Counted from the first letter of the stretch, positions 52,723-60,699 are shown. The stretch is 64,000 bases of DNA from Bordetella ansorpii (GCF_900078315.1 NZ_FKBS01000013.1:27883-91882); one strand, 5' to 3'. A program made the numbers and translations. The notes: generated from the letters alone by a model not told the origin.

Positions 52723-54402
52723 TCAGGCTGCGCCGGGGGCGGTGTGCGTGCGCGCTGCGCGTTCTTCTTCGCGGCGCCGCAGCACCGCGCGCTGGACCTT
52801 GCCGGTGGTGGTCATCGGCAGTTCGTCCAGGTATTCGATTTCCTTGGGATACTCGTAGGGCGCCAGGCGCTCGCGCACGTGGTCCTGCAAGGCCTGCGTG
52901 ATGGCTTCGGGGGCCTGGCCGAGGTAGTCGGCGGTCAGCACCACGTAGGCCTTGACCAGCGCGCCGCGCTCGGCGTCGGGCTTGGGCACCACGGCGGCGT
53001 TGGCCACGGCCGGATGGCCCAGCAGACAGTTCTCGATCTCGCCCGGCCCGATGCGGTAGCCGGCCGACTTGAAGACGTCGTCGGCGCGCCCCGCGTACCA
53101 GAGGTAGCCGTCGGCGTCCCTGCTGGCCAGGTCGCCGGTGCGGCACCAGTCGCCCGTGAACTTGCCCTCGGTGGCGATGGGGTTGCGCCAGTAGCCCAGG
53201 AACATGACGGGGTCGGGGTGCCCGGCGATGTCGGTGCGGTTGACCGCGACCTCGCCGATCTCGCCCACCGGCGCTTCCTGGCCCAGGTCGTCGATGACGG
53301 CCACGCGATGGCCCGGATAGGGACGGCCCATGCTGCCGGGGCGGGCAGGCCAGCGCTTGCTGCTGTTGCCCACCACGTAGTTCATTTCGGTCTGGCCGAA
53401 CATCTCGTTGGGCGTCACGCCCAGGGCGGACTCACACCAGGCGAACACGGTTTCGCCCACGCTTTCGCCGGCGCTCATCAGGGCGCGCAGCGCCAGTTGA
53501 TAACGCTCGCGCGGCTGTGGCACCGTCTTCATCATCATCTTGAGGGCGGTGGGGAACAGGAAGGCATTGGTGACCTGGTAGCGCTCCATCAGCTCGAAGG
53601 CGCGTTCGGGCGAGAAGCGGCTGCGCGTGCCCACGATGGGATGGCCGAAATACAGTGTGGGCAGCAAGGCGTCCATCATGCCGCCGGTCCAGGCCCAGTC
53701 GGCTGGCGACCAGAAGACATCGCCCGTGCGTGGGAACCAGTCCTGCGAGGCCACGAAGCCGGGCAGGTTGCCGATGAGCACGCTGTGGGGCAGCAAGGCG
53801 CCCTTGGGCGCGCCGGTGGTGCCGGACGTATAGAGCAGGATGGCGGGATCGGACGCACGCGTCATCACGCGCTTGAATTCGGATGGCTGGCGGGCCAGCA
53901 GGCTGCGCCAGGGCAGCACGCGCTCGTCGGCGAAACCGATGCCGATGATCTGCTGCAACTGCGGGCAGTTGTCGCTGACGGCCAGTAGATTCGCGCTGGA
54001 AGCGTAGTCGACGATGGCCACGCGGGCTTCGGCGTCGCACAGCCGGGATTGCAGGGCCTCGGGGCCGAACAGCGACGACAGGGGCAGCACCACGGCGCCC
54101 ACGCTGTAGATGGCCATGTGGGCCACGACGGTCTCGGGACGTTGTCCCAATACCACACCGACGCGGTCGCCGGGCTCGACGCCCATCTTGATCAGGCCGT
54201 TGGCCAATTGATTGGCGGCTTCGGCCAGGCGGGCGTAGGTCCAGACCTCGCGGTTGCCGGCTTCGTCTTCGTAGAAGATGGCGATGCGACGCGATTCCGG
54301 CGCGCTGGCTGCCCAGCGATGGCAGCACGCTTCCGCGATATTGAACTGGGTAGGAACCAGCCAGCGGAATGATTGGTAGAGCGCCTGATAATGGTCGTTC
54401 AT
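52723..54402 (-). CDS. Acyl-CoA synthetase (AMP-forming), medium-chain/acetoacetyl-like
   Basis: A 559-residue adenylate-forming enzyme. The AMP motif is LLYTSGTTGAPKGALL (about residue 185), with EMFGQTEMNYVVGNSS supplying the adenine pocket, GDWCRTGDLASRDADGY the hinge region and TTTGKVQRAVLRRR the C-terminal catalytic lysine. The sequence resembles enzymes annotated as acyl-CoA or medium-chain synthetases in Burkholderiales; the acid used is unknown. I start at 54402 (MNDHYQALYQ); codons further upstream read as noise. Confidence 0.85.
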   Translation of the reverse strand: MNDHYQALYQSFRWLVPTQFNIAEACCHRWAASAPESRRIAIFYEDEAGNREVWTYARLAEAANQLANGLIKMGVEPGDRVGVVLGQRPETVVAHMAIYSVGAVVLPLSSLFGPEALQSRLCDAEARVAIVDYASSANLLAVSDNCPQLQQIIGIGFADERVLPWRSLLARQPSEFKRVMTRASDPAILLYTSGTTGAPKGALLPHSVLIGNLPGFVASQDWFPRTGDVFWSPADWAWTGGMMDALLPTLYFGHPIVGTRSRFSPERAFELMERYQVTNAFLFPTALKMMMKTVPQPRERYQLALRALMSAGESVGETVFAWCESALGVTPNEMFGQTEMNYVVGNSSKRWPARPGSMGRPYPGHRVAVIDDLGQEAPVGEIGEVAVNRTDIAGHPDPVMFLGYWRNPIATEGKFTGDWCRTGDLASRDADGYLWYAGRADDVFKSAGYRIGPGEIENCLLGHPAVANAAVVPKPDAERGALVKAYVVLTADYLGQAPEAITQALQDHVRERLAPYEYPKEIEYLDELPMTTTGKVQRAVLRRREEERAARTHTAPGAA

Positions 54403-54571
54403 GGCCCTATGTAGTAAGCGCGCGGTTGCTACGAAAGGGGGGGACCGCCGGTCTCCCCAAACGCAAGCATGACCTAGAGGGCCGTGAACTGCAACATGCC
54501 CGGGTCCCAAACAGGGGACATATACGGGTTTTTACGGACGCTTACTTCTTTCACGGACAGGCGGTCCAAGG

Positions 54572-54600
54572 CAAAAGCGCCCTTTCGGGGCGCTTTGCTG
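54572..54600 (-). terminator. Terminator of the LpxH-like gene (minus strand)
   Basis: A perfect 9-bp stem AAAGCGCCC / GGGCGCTTT with a 5-base loop and TTTT on the minus strand, just behind the phosphoesterase stop at 54604. The remaining part of the 201-base gap to 54402 shows no gene. Confidence 0.75.
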
Positions 54601-54603
54601 TAT

Positions 54604-55437
54604 TTACTTGCTGGTGCGGCCGACCGCCGAGGGCAGATCGGGCAGCGCCAGCGAGCGGCGCGCCCGTGCGGGGTTTTCACGTTGCGCCAGCACGCTGGCC
54701 CAATCCAGAAGTTGCAGGGTGCCGTCCTGGGATTCGGCCAGGGCCGACAGGCTTTCCACCCAGTCGCCGTCGTTGCAGTACAGCACGCCGTCGATGTCGC
54801 GCATTTCGGGCTTGTGGATGTGTCCGCAGACCACGCCATCCAGGCCGCGGCGGCGGGCTTCGCCGGCCAGCGCTTCCTCGAAGTTGGTGATGAACGACAC
54901 CGCGTTCTTCACCTTGTGCTTCAGGTACTGCGACAGGGACCAGTAGTGCAGGCCCATGCGGTGGCGCAGGCGGTTGTAGTGGTTGTTCAGCCACAGCGCG
55001 AACTGGTAGAGCGAGTCGCCCAGGTGCGCCAGCCACTTGCTGTGCTGGATGACGCCGTCGAACTGGTCGCCGTGCAGCACCAGCAGCTTCTGGCCCTTGG
55101 CGGTGACGTGCACTTCCTCGTCGAGGATCTCGATGTCGCCGAAGGCGTAGCCGATGAACTCGCGGGCGAACTCGTCGTGGTTGCCCGGGATGAACACCAC
55201 GCGGGTGCCGCTGCGGGCCTTGCGCAGGATGCGCTGGACCACGTCGTTGTGCGCGCGGGGCCAGTGCCAGTGCTTGCGCAACTGCCAGCCGTCGACGATG
55301 TCGCCTACCAGATACAGCGTATCGGCGTCGTTGTGATCGAGGAAATCAAGCAGGAATTGCGCCTTGCACCCACTGGTACCCAAGTGAATGTCGGATAGCC
55401 ATAATGTGCGCCAACGCGTCGGATGGATGTCGTTCAC
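54604..55437 (-). CDS. LpxH-like calcineurin-type phosphoesterase
   Basis: A 277-residue metallophosphoesterase. All five metal motifs are visible: LSDIHLG (near residue 16), GDIVDGWQ, PGNHDEF, LHGDQFD and CGHIHKP. It resembles proteins annotated UDP-2,3-diacylglucosamine diphosphatase, which act in lipid A synthesis at the inner-membrane surface. It is longer than classical LpxH (~240), so an LpxH2-like or uncharacterised role is possible. I choose the GTG at 55437 (VNDIHPTRW) with GGAAGA upstream; an ATG at 55488 would add 17 residues. Confidence 0.8.
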   Translation of the reverse strand: MNDIHPTRWRTLWLSDIHLGTSGCKAQFLLDFLDHNDADTLYLVGDIVDGWQLRKHWHWPRAHNDVVQRILRKARSGTRVVFIPGNHDEFAREFIGYAFGDIEILDEEVHVTAKGQKLLVLHGDQFDGVIQHSKWLAHLGDSLYQFALWLNNHYNRLRHRMGLHYWSLSQYLKHKVKNAVSFITNFEEALAGEARRRGLDGVVCGHIHKPEMRDIDGVLYCNDGDWVESLSALAESQDGTLQLLDWASVLAQRENPARARRSLALPDLPSAVGRTSK

Positions 55438-55534
55438 CGTGGTCTTCCGTTCAGCCCGTCTTGCCTTGGCATGAGACCAGCCGGGCATGACGTCAGCATG
55501 AAAGATCGGTGACTGCTATGTGACGGATGTGTCC

Positions 55535-56068
55535 CTATCCTTGCTTCAGGGTAACGGCCTGCTGGCGTGGCGGGGCGTTGCGCAGGCGGGTGCCGGCCAG
55601 ACGGTCGTGCAGGAACTGGCCGTCGGTATCCACCCAGGTCCAAAGGAAGGAAACGAAGGGCGCGACGACGACCAGCATGTCGACCGAGCGCCAACCCGTG
55701 GCGCTCGAACCGAGCGAGATCAAGCCGATGACGGCCAGCATGGGCGGCCAGATCAGCACATAGCGCCAGACCAGGCGGCCCAGCCCGGGCCGCTGCCCAT
55801 CGCGGTCGACCAGGCGGATGTGCCAGGTTTTCATCGGCAGGGTCTGGCCGCCGCGCCGCCAGCACAACACCAGGTAGATGCCGATCACCAGGAACAGCCA
55901 GGCCTGCCGTTGCGGCCGCAACGCCAGGGCGTGGCGGCTTTGCGTCAGCGTATCCAGCAGATAGTCGGCCAGGAACACGACACCGAACAGCAGCACGCCT
56001 TCATACATCATGCAGGCGAAGCGCCGGGCGCGGCTGGGCGTGGCGGAAAGGTCCTGGGGGGTGATCAT
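55535..56068 (-). CDS. RDD-family membrane protein
   Basis: A 177-residue inner-membrane protein. It begins with a cytosolic stretch ending RRFACMMYEGVLLFGVVFLA, where the RDD family's first Arg lies before the first helix. A second helix (AWLFLVIGIYLVLCW) precedes QTLPMKTWHIRLVDRDG, the conserved loop. The last helix runs into DGQFLHDRLAGTRL, typical of RDD C-termini. Transport function is unproven. It is downstream of no obvious operon partner and marks the left border of the accessory region. Confidence 0.85.
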   Translation of the reverse strand: MITPQDLSATPSRARRFACMMYEGVLLFGVVFLADYLLDTLTQSRHALALRPQRQAWLFLVIGIYLVLCWRRGGQTLPMKTWHIRLVDRDGQRPGLGRLVWRYVLIWPPMLAVIGLISLGSSATGWRSVDMLVVVAPFVSFLWTWVDTDGQFLHDRLAGTRLRNAPPRQQAVTLKQG

Positions 56069-56159
56069 GGGCGCTTATTATGGCGCGGCCGGGGCGCAGA
56101 TGAGCAGCCGACAGGCAAAAGCGAGGGAATACGCTGAAAGGCGGCGGCGCATCGGCCGC

Positions 56160-56480
56160 CGTTCGTCCAGCGATCAGCCCAGGTTGCGCCTGCCCGAGTT
56201 CTTGCAAAGCGTTCTCGAAGTAGCGGGCGATGTACTCGAAGGCCTGGAGCCGGAAGGCATCCTTGTCGCGATGCGTGAAGGTTTTCGCGAGTCGCAGATT
56301 GCTCGAACGTGGCCCGGCCGCGGGCGCGGGGGTGGGGGCTGGCCCGGGTGGCTGATGTGGTGGGCCGACGGCAGGGCGGGGACCCAGGCGCCCGGCTGCG
56401 TCCCGGACTGCTTTGGCCACTTCCAGCATGGCTTCATCCATGTCCGGCATGCGTGTGATGGCTTTGCCATCGTGGGGCAC
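56160..56480 (-). pseudogene. Truncated gene fragment with a helical domain seen in bacterial TIR-type proteins
   Basis: The minus-strand frame reads DMDEAMLEVAKAVRDAAG, a Pro/Ala-rich linker, then FTHRDKDAFRLQAFEYIARY and FENALQELG. The last part resembles, from memory, the C-terminal helical domain of bacterial TIR-domain proteins. Both ends are cut: no TIR domain is upstream, and after about residue 107 the sequence loses coding character and runs into the RDD gene. The identification is tentative. Confidence 0.35.
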
Positions 56481-56605
56481 CGCATTCAGATTTCCAAAAG
56501 GGGCGTCGTGCCAATCACAGGGGCGCAGACGCTTTTTTCGCCAGCGTTTCGGTCCGTTCCGCGTCGATCAAGGCCTTCGACTTGTTGGGGGCACGTCAAG
56601 AAGAA

Positions 56606-56643
56606 CACCCCAAAGGTTGGATCAATGTCCAACTTCTGGGGTG
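56606..56643. mobile_element. Facing inverted repeats, possible collapsed insertion-sequence ends
   Basis: CACCCCAAAGGTTGGA and TCCAACTTCTGGGGTG are complementary at 14 of 16 bases with a 6-base loop. The right arm continues outward as GTGCAGTTCA, so the end reads TGAACTGCACCCCAGAAG..., resembling IS3-family termini beginning TGAACTG. No transposase is left between them. Confidence 0.35.
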
Positions 56644-56649
56644 CAGTTC

Positions 56650-56925
56650 AGACCGGGCTGGGGCCTCTGCCCGGAGCACCAGCAGCGCTTCACGCAAGGC
56701 TACATCGCCTTGGTCGAATGCGACCCGAAGCGCAGCAGGCGGGCCAAAGACCCCGACCGCTTGAAACCTGAGCAGGCGTATCGGACGGGGCGGGTGGCAC
56801 ACGTGAAGCGCGAGGTTTTCGCTAGGGTGTTCAACGTGCAACTGGCTCTCCATCAGCCTTGCGTCTTTGTCGAACCAGGCGTGATCGAGCGTCTGCGGGC
56901 GATGACTGAACCCGCGGCGGGTTGA
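56650..56925 (+). pseudogene. 5'-truncated conserved hypothetical gene of mobile-element type
   Basis: From 56650 the + strand reads RPGWGLCPEHQQRFTQGYIALVECDP and continues as LKPEQAYRTGRVAHVKREVFARVF, then PCVFVEPGVIERLRAMT and a stop at 56923-56925. I recall similar small proteins with a CPEHQ...GYIALVE core on integrative elements and plasmids; their function is not known. The 5' part is missing and is replaced by the inverted-repeat remnant immediately upstream, so no proper start exists. Confidence 0.5.
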
Positions 56926-57056
56926 TCTCCAGCGCAGGTACTGCGCGTCGCTTTCCCGGTGGAGGGCGGCGCGCGCGACGCCTGTCGCGCAGGCTTGGCC
57001 CGGACGAACCGAATGATCGCTGTATGTCTGGCTTGCCGGAGCTGGTAGGCCAGGCG

Positions 57057-57386
57057 TCAGGTGTTGTCCTCGACCGTCGCCGTCGGGCCGTTGGTTTTGA
57101 CAGAGGCGATGCCGTTGTCGCGCGCCGAAGCACTGGAGTAAGTTTCGCTGCGTCCGATAGTCTCGCCGTTGCCGCCGGTCAGCGTGAAATACGGCTGGCC
57201 GTTGGTGGCGACTTTGCGTTGATACCGGGCGTCGATCGGCGAGTTCTTGCGCACCGATTCGATGCCGCTCACTGCGCCTGATTTTGTGGTGTAGCGCTCG
57301 CTGGTGAGGATGGGCTCTCCATTGCTCGCTTTCAAGTTGAACATGAACTGGTCGCCGCTGCGCTTCAAGTCGTAGGTGCCGCTCAT
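57057..57386 (-). CDS. YegP-family DUF1508 protein
   Basis: A 109-residue protein made of two DUF1508 repeats: residues about 1-50 (GTYDLKRSGDQFMFNLKASNGEPIL and SERYTTKSGAVSGIESV) and about 56-103 (RKVATNGQPYFTLTGGNGE and SETYSSASARDNGIASV). Each has the F-x-L-K/T-A/G-x-N-G-x core. YegP-like proteins are small cytosolic proteins of unknown biochemical role, often stress-associated. The gene is complete and flanked by degraded genes. It lies 63 bases from the small protein gene on the same strand. Confidence 0.88.
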   Translation of the reverse strand: MSGTYDLKRSGDQFMFNLKASNGEPILTSERYTTKSGAVSGIESVRKNSPIDARYQRKVATNGQPYFTLTGGNGETIGRSETYSSASARDNGIASVKTNGPTATVEDNT

Positions 57387-57449
57387 TGGGAATCTCCGAT
57401 AGCGATGCAGGTTTGAAAAACGGGTGAGGCTCGCGCCGTGGCCGGCGAT

Positions 57450-57698
57450 TCAGCGCTTCTTGTTGGACTGCGAAACGACTGAGCCGGCCAAGGCCTTGGT
57501 GACGGGGGCGGAACGGGGATTGTCCAGCGCCCGCGAGGCCCGGGCCTCGATCCCCACGCCCGTCTGCGCGCGAGAGCCAGTCTGACGCAGCGCCGAGCCG
57601 GCCAGCGATTTCTGCAGTGTGCTCGACGATGAACTGCCCAGCGTTTTGCCGGCCGTGGAGGCCACGCGGGAAGACGTTTGTTTGCTGTTGGTAGCCAT
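57450..57698 (-). CDS. Small conserved basic protein with internal repeat
   Basis: An 82-residue Ser/Ala/Lys-rich protein with no membrane segment or signal peptide. Two related segments are seen: STAGKTLGSSSSSTLQKSLA followed by GSALRQ (about residues 14-39), and ASRALDNPRSAPVTKALAG followed by SVVSQ (about 54-78). It ends QSNKKR. It resembles small proteins of unknown function that I recall from accessory regions of proteobacteria. The upstream region is AT-rich with 11-bp direct repeats, so its promoter may be acquired DNA. It probably shares a transcript with the DUF1508 gene. Confidence 0.6.
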   Translation of the reverse strand: MATNSKQTSSRVASTAGKTLGSSSSSTLQKSLAGSALRQTGSRAQTGVGIEARASRALDNPRSAPVTKALAGSVVSQSNKKR

Positions 57699-58007
57699 AC
57701 GAACTCCAAATGCCCGGAGGGCGAAAGGTTGTTTCTCTGCGATACCGACTGCGATGCCTGCGTGAATACTATATATGGTGTTTTTGTTTTTATCGAGCGC
57801 TATATATGGTATTTCACATTCATGCGGATTATTGCGTTAGCGGGTGGCGAAACGACACGTGCGGCACACGGTAGCTTCGGGAAATCCCTAGCGATTTCTC
57901 GCCGGCGGCGGATTAAAGCGGGTCATCGGGTCGTCACGCGCATCGGCTAGACGTGCTGAATCTTCGACAGTCGCCCGCGAAGATCCACCGTCTCTCAGGG
58001 AGTTTCT
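57699..58007. other. AT-rich gap with 11-bp direct repeats
   Basis: CTATATATGGT occurs at 57769-57779 and again at 57800-57810 (31-bp period, about three helical turns) in an unusually AT-rich stretch. It lies upstream of the minus-strand small-protein gene and may hold its promoter and operator. No gene is seen. Confidence 0.45.
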
Positions 58008-58416
58008 ATGGCCGCGCGGTATCACTTGCTTTCTGGAACCTGGAAAACCTGTTCGCGCCGGAAAACTACCCCGAGCGCGAGCCGTGGATCGCCAGCGCCG
58101 TGGTGCGGATCTCAAGGGCTGGACGTAGGCGCTGTTCGATCGCAAGCTCGCCCAGTTACCCTCGGTCATTGGCCCAATGAACGAGGGTAAGGGGCTGGAC
58201 ATCCTGGGCGTGCGCGAGATCGAAACAAGTATGTGCTGGACGTGCTGATCGCCGCCGTGGCGCCCTTCAGGCGATCCATGCCGATACCAGCCGTGATCGG
58301 CGCGGCATCGACACCGCCTTTCTGTTCGGCAGCAAGGCATTCAAAGCCCGCGATGTATTTCACAATGTGAAAAGTCTGGGCCTGGTGCAGGACCGAACTC
58401 AGGCCTTGAGCCTATA
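58008..58416 (+). pseudogene. Frameshifted endonuclease/exonuclease/phosphatase-family pseudogene
   Basis: An ATG at 58008 opens MAA, then the frame shifts near 58017. The shifted frame reads [20 protein letters not shown], the start of the EEP fold (FWNLENLF). Further shifts give [20 protein letters not shown] with GVREIE (catalytic Glu region), then ADTSRDRRGIDTAFLFGS, and FHNVKSLGLVQDRTQALSL before a stop at 58414-58416. At least three frames are needed and the C-terminal half is absent. This is a decayed relative of EEP nucleases/phosphatases. Confidence 0.65.
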
Positions 58417-58458
58417 GCTTCCCAAACTGACCAGCTTCTTGGGGGCGGTTCAGGGCGT

Positions 58459-58502
58459 GCCGCCCTCCAAGGGGCCTTTTCGGTCTTGGGGCGGCCCGGC
58501 GG
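58459..58502. repeat. 44-bp direct repeat, copy 1
   Basis: The block GCCGCCCTCCAAGGGGCCTT ... CTTGGGGCGGCCCGGCGG recurs with changes 78 bases downstream. Both copies contain a CCC-AAGGGG hairpin followed by a T-run. Confidence 0.6.
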
Positions 58503-58536
58503 TGAAATGACGCCCCCAACGCTGCGCCTTCGGCTT

Positions 58537-58580
58537 GCTGCCCCCCAAGGGGGGCTTTTTGCCTTGGGACGGCCCGGCGG
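58537..58580. repeat. 44-bp direct repeat, copy 2, with embedded terminator hairpin
   Basis: GCTGCCCCCCAAGGGGGGCT ... CCTTGGGACGGCCCGGCGG. The part at 58540-58560 (GCCCCCC-AA-GGGGGGC then TTTTT) would work as a terminator on the + strand. Confidence 0.6.
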
Positions 58581-58581
58581 C

Positions 58582-58609
58582 AAAAAAAACCCGCCGGTGA
58601 GGGCGGGTT
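58582..58609 (-). terminator. Terminator of the 60-aa gene (minus strand)
   Basis: An 8-bp stem AACCCGCC / GGCGGGTT with a 6-base loop is followed on the minus strand by eight T residues. It lies about 50 bases after the stop of the small gene at 58661. Confidence 0.85.
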
Positions 58610-58660
58610 AGAAAAGGGGCTATGCAGCCCCCAAGGGGAAATCGGTACAGCGCCGCGGAA

Positions 58661-58843
58661 TCAGGCGGCGGAAGCCGCGGCGGTCTTGATTTGCGCCGGA
58701 CGCCCGGTGCGGGCCATCAGCTTGCGCAGGCCGGCGAGCAGGGCGCGCAGCGGGTGCGGGCGGAATTGCTCTTGCATGGCTTGCACCATCAGTTGGCGTT
58801 CGAGTTCGTCGCTCATCACGACGCCGTGCGGGATCTTGATCAC
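58661..58843 (-). CDS. Small hypothetical protein (60 aa)
   Basis: The frame reads from GTG (58843) MIKIPHGVVMSDELERQLMV to a basic, Ala-rich end (RPAQIKTAAASAA). It has a helix-forming middle (MVQAMQEQFRPHPLRALLAG) and no membrane segment. A start at the internal ATG (58816, MSDELERQ) is equally possible and would allow a longer 5' leader after the putative promoter. Support comes from a clear terminator behind it and a promoter-like region with paired palindromes before it. I do not recognise a family. Confidence 0.55.
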   Translation of the reverse strand: MIKIPHGVVMSDELERQLMVQAMQEQFRPHPLRALLAGLRKLMARTGRPAQIKTAAASAA

Positions 58844-58859
58844 TTGCGTTACGCCGAGG

Positions 58860-58887
58860 TTATGTCACTCGGCGGTCTTTTGTCTAG
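58860..58887 (-). promoter_or_regulatory. Putative promoter of the 60-aa gene
   Basis: On the minus strand TAGACA (-35) and CATAAC (-10) are about 16 bp apart, located directly behind the palindromes at 58886-58915 and close to the GTG at 58843. Confidence 0.4.
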
Positions 58888-58915
58888 GGTTAACCCGAAT
58901 TTTAGGGTTAACCCT
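58886..58915. promoter_or_regulatory. Two AGGGTTAACCC palindromes, putative operators
   Basis: AGGGTTAACCC (58886-58896) and AGGGTTAACCCT (58904-58915) are palindromic 10-12 mers with 18 bp between starts. One abuts the putative -35 of the minus-strand small gene. The sequence between is AT-rich. Confidence 0.55.
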
Positions 58916-59088
58916 GGATTTGTGCAAGTGCGTGGTGCACGGCGCGCGATCCTGGTGCTGATGATGCCCCAAATCAGCGCGCTTGTGGCGGACAGCGGCA
59001 CGATAGCGGGCCGAGATTGCTGCCCTTTTACAACGATGCCGGGCTTCGTCCCGGCGCCAGGGGCGCCAGGACGGGATTCAGGCTCAGG

Positions 59089-60699
59089 CTAGGAAGCGTC
59101 GCGATAGCTTCCCGCCGCCAGTTCGAAACCGAACAGGCGGCAGTCCAGCGAGCCGTTGTGCAGCGGGATGCGGCGCTGGGGCTTCAGGCGCAGGCGCTGG
59201 GGCAGGGTCATGTCGCTGGTGATGACGTGCAACTGCCAGCCCGCGAACCGGCGCTTCAGGCAGGCCGACCAGTCGCGCCACAGCGTCTCGTCGTGCTCTT
59301 CCATGCGTTCGCCGTAGGGCGGGTTGGTGACGATCCAGCCGGACTCGGCGGGCGCGTCGATGTCGCGCGCGTCGCCGATCTCGAAGCGGATCGTTTCGTC
59401 GGTCAGCCAGGCGCGTTCGGCGTTGGCGCGGGCGAAGTCGATGGCGCGCGGATCGAGGTCGTAGCCCACCAGCGGGGCTTCCAGCCTGGTCAGGATGCGG
59501 GTACGGGCATCGTCCTTCAGGTCGCGCCAGCGGCGCTGGTCGAAGTCGCGCAGACGCTCGAAACCGAAGGGCCGCGACACGCCGGCCGGCACGCCCAGGG
59601 CGATCCAGGCGGCTTCGATCAGGATGGTGCCGCTGCCGCAGAAGGGGTCCAGCAGCGGGGCGGCCGGATCCCAGCCGGCCAGCGCCAGCATGCCCGCGGC
59701 CAGGTTCTCGCGCAGCGGGGCCTCGCCCTTGTCCAGGCGCCAGCCGCGCTTGAACAGCGATTCGCCCGACGTGTCCAGGTACAGCGTGGCCGTGGTGCCC
59801 AGCAGGAACAGGTGCACGCGCGCGTCGGGACGCACGGTGTCGATGTCGGGGCGGGCGCCTTCGCGGTCGCGCAGGCGGTCGCAGATGCCGTCCTTGGCGC
59901 GCAGGTTGCAGTACTGCAGGCTGCGCACCGGGCTCTTGATGGCCGACGTATCCACGCGCAGGGTCTGTTCCGCGCCGAACCAGCGTTCCCAGGGCACGCT
60001 GTAGGCCAGGTCGAGGATGTCGTCCTCGTGCGTGATCTCGCCCTGTCCCACCTGGGCCAGGATGCGCGTGGCCAGGCGCGAATACAGGTTGGCGCGCAGC
60101 ACGCCCGACCAGTCGGCGGAAAAGCTGCAGCCGGCGCGGCCCATCCTGGCGTCCTCGAAGCCCAGCGCCTGCATTTCGGCGGTCAGGGCTTCTTCGAGGC
60201 CTTGGGGGCAGGGCGCGAAGATCTGGAAGATTTCGGCCGGCTGGGGGCGGCCCCGGCCACGGCCGGGGCGATCGCGTTCGCGCGGCGCGACGTGCACGGA
60301 GACATCGTGCGCCTCGGTGTCGCGCGCCAGCGCGTCGTCGTCGTCCCATTGCGGCGCGTCGGGCGGCAGGTCGTCCCAGGCAGCGCTGTCGGCGGGCAGG
60401 TCATCCCAGGCGGCGCTGGCGGACAGGTCATCCCCGGCGGGCGGATAGGACGGTTCGTCGCGGCGCGTATCCCGCATCTCGCGGTCCATGTAGCGCCGGG
60501 GTTCGGGACGCGGCTGCGCCGGCATGGACTGCGCCCGCTGCAGGCGGTCGTCCTTGTCGCGGCCACGTTCCAACTGGGTTGCCTGGCGTGCGCGAGCGCC
60601 GCTGCGCTTGCGGCGCGTCGCGTCGTCTTCCGCGGCGGGGCGGGCAGTTTTGTTGACCGATAGCGTTCGGCGCGGACGGTCTTGATCGTCGGATGACAT
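59089..60699 (-). CDS. THUMP-domain class I SAM-dependent RNA methyltransferase (RlmL N-half-like)
   Basis: A 536-residue methyltransferase. The first ~155 residues are charged and disordered-looking, with SAAWDDLPAD / SAAWDDLPPD / QWDDDD repeats. The THUMP region follows (about 158-260, EIFQIFAPCPQGLEEALTAE). The Rossmann MTase domain is at about 330-520, with PLLDPFCGSGTILIEAAWIA (SAM motif region), VGYDLDPRAI and the catalytic NPPYGERM. In E. coli the corresponding part of RlmL makes m2G2445 in 23S rRNA; the RlmK half is absent here. The target is inferred from family. Confidence 0.9.
   Translation of the reverse strand: MSSDDQDRPRRTLSVNKTARPAAEDDATRRKRSGARARQATQLERGRDKDDRLQRAQSMPAQPRPEPRRYMDREMRDTRRDEPSYPPAGDDLSASAAWDDLPADSAAWDDLPPDAPQWDDDDALARDTEAHDVSVHVAPRERDRPGRGRGRPQPAEIFQIFAPCPQGLEEALTAEMQALGFEDARMGRAGCSFSADWSGVLRANLYSRLATRILAQVGQGEITHEDDILDLAYSVPWERWFGAEQTLRVDTSAIKSPVRSLQYCNLRAKDGICDRLRDREGARPDIDTVRPDARVHLFLLGTTATLYLDTSGESLFKRGWRLDKGEAPLRENLAAGMLALAGWDPAAPLLDPFCGSGTILIEAAWIALGVPAGVSRPFGFERLRDFDQRRWRDLKDDARTRILTRLEAPLVGYDLDPRAIDFARANAERAWLTDETIRFEIGDARDIDAPAESGWIVTNPPYGERMEEHDETLWRDWSACLKRRFAGWQLHVITSDMTLPQRLRLKPQRRIPLHNGSLDCRLFGFELAAGSYRDAS

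Noticed and set aside
54403..54603. The tract GTCCCAAACAGGGGAC and flanking sequence as a possible IS end
   Set aside because: Only a short imperfect hairpin is present, with no matching partner end or transposase nearby.
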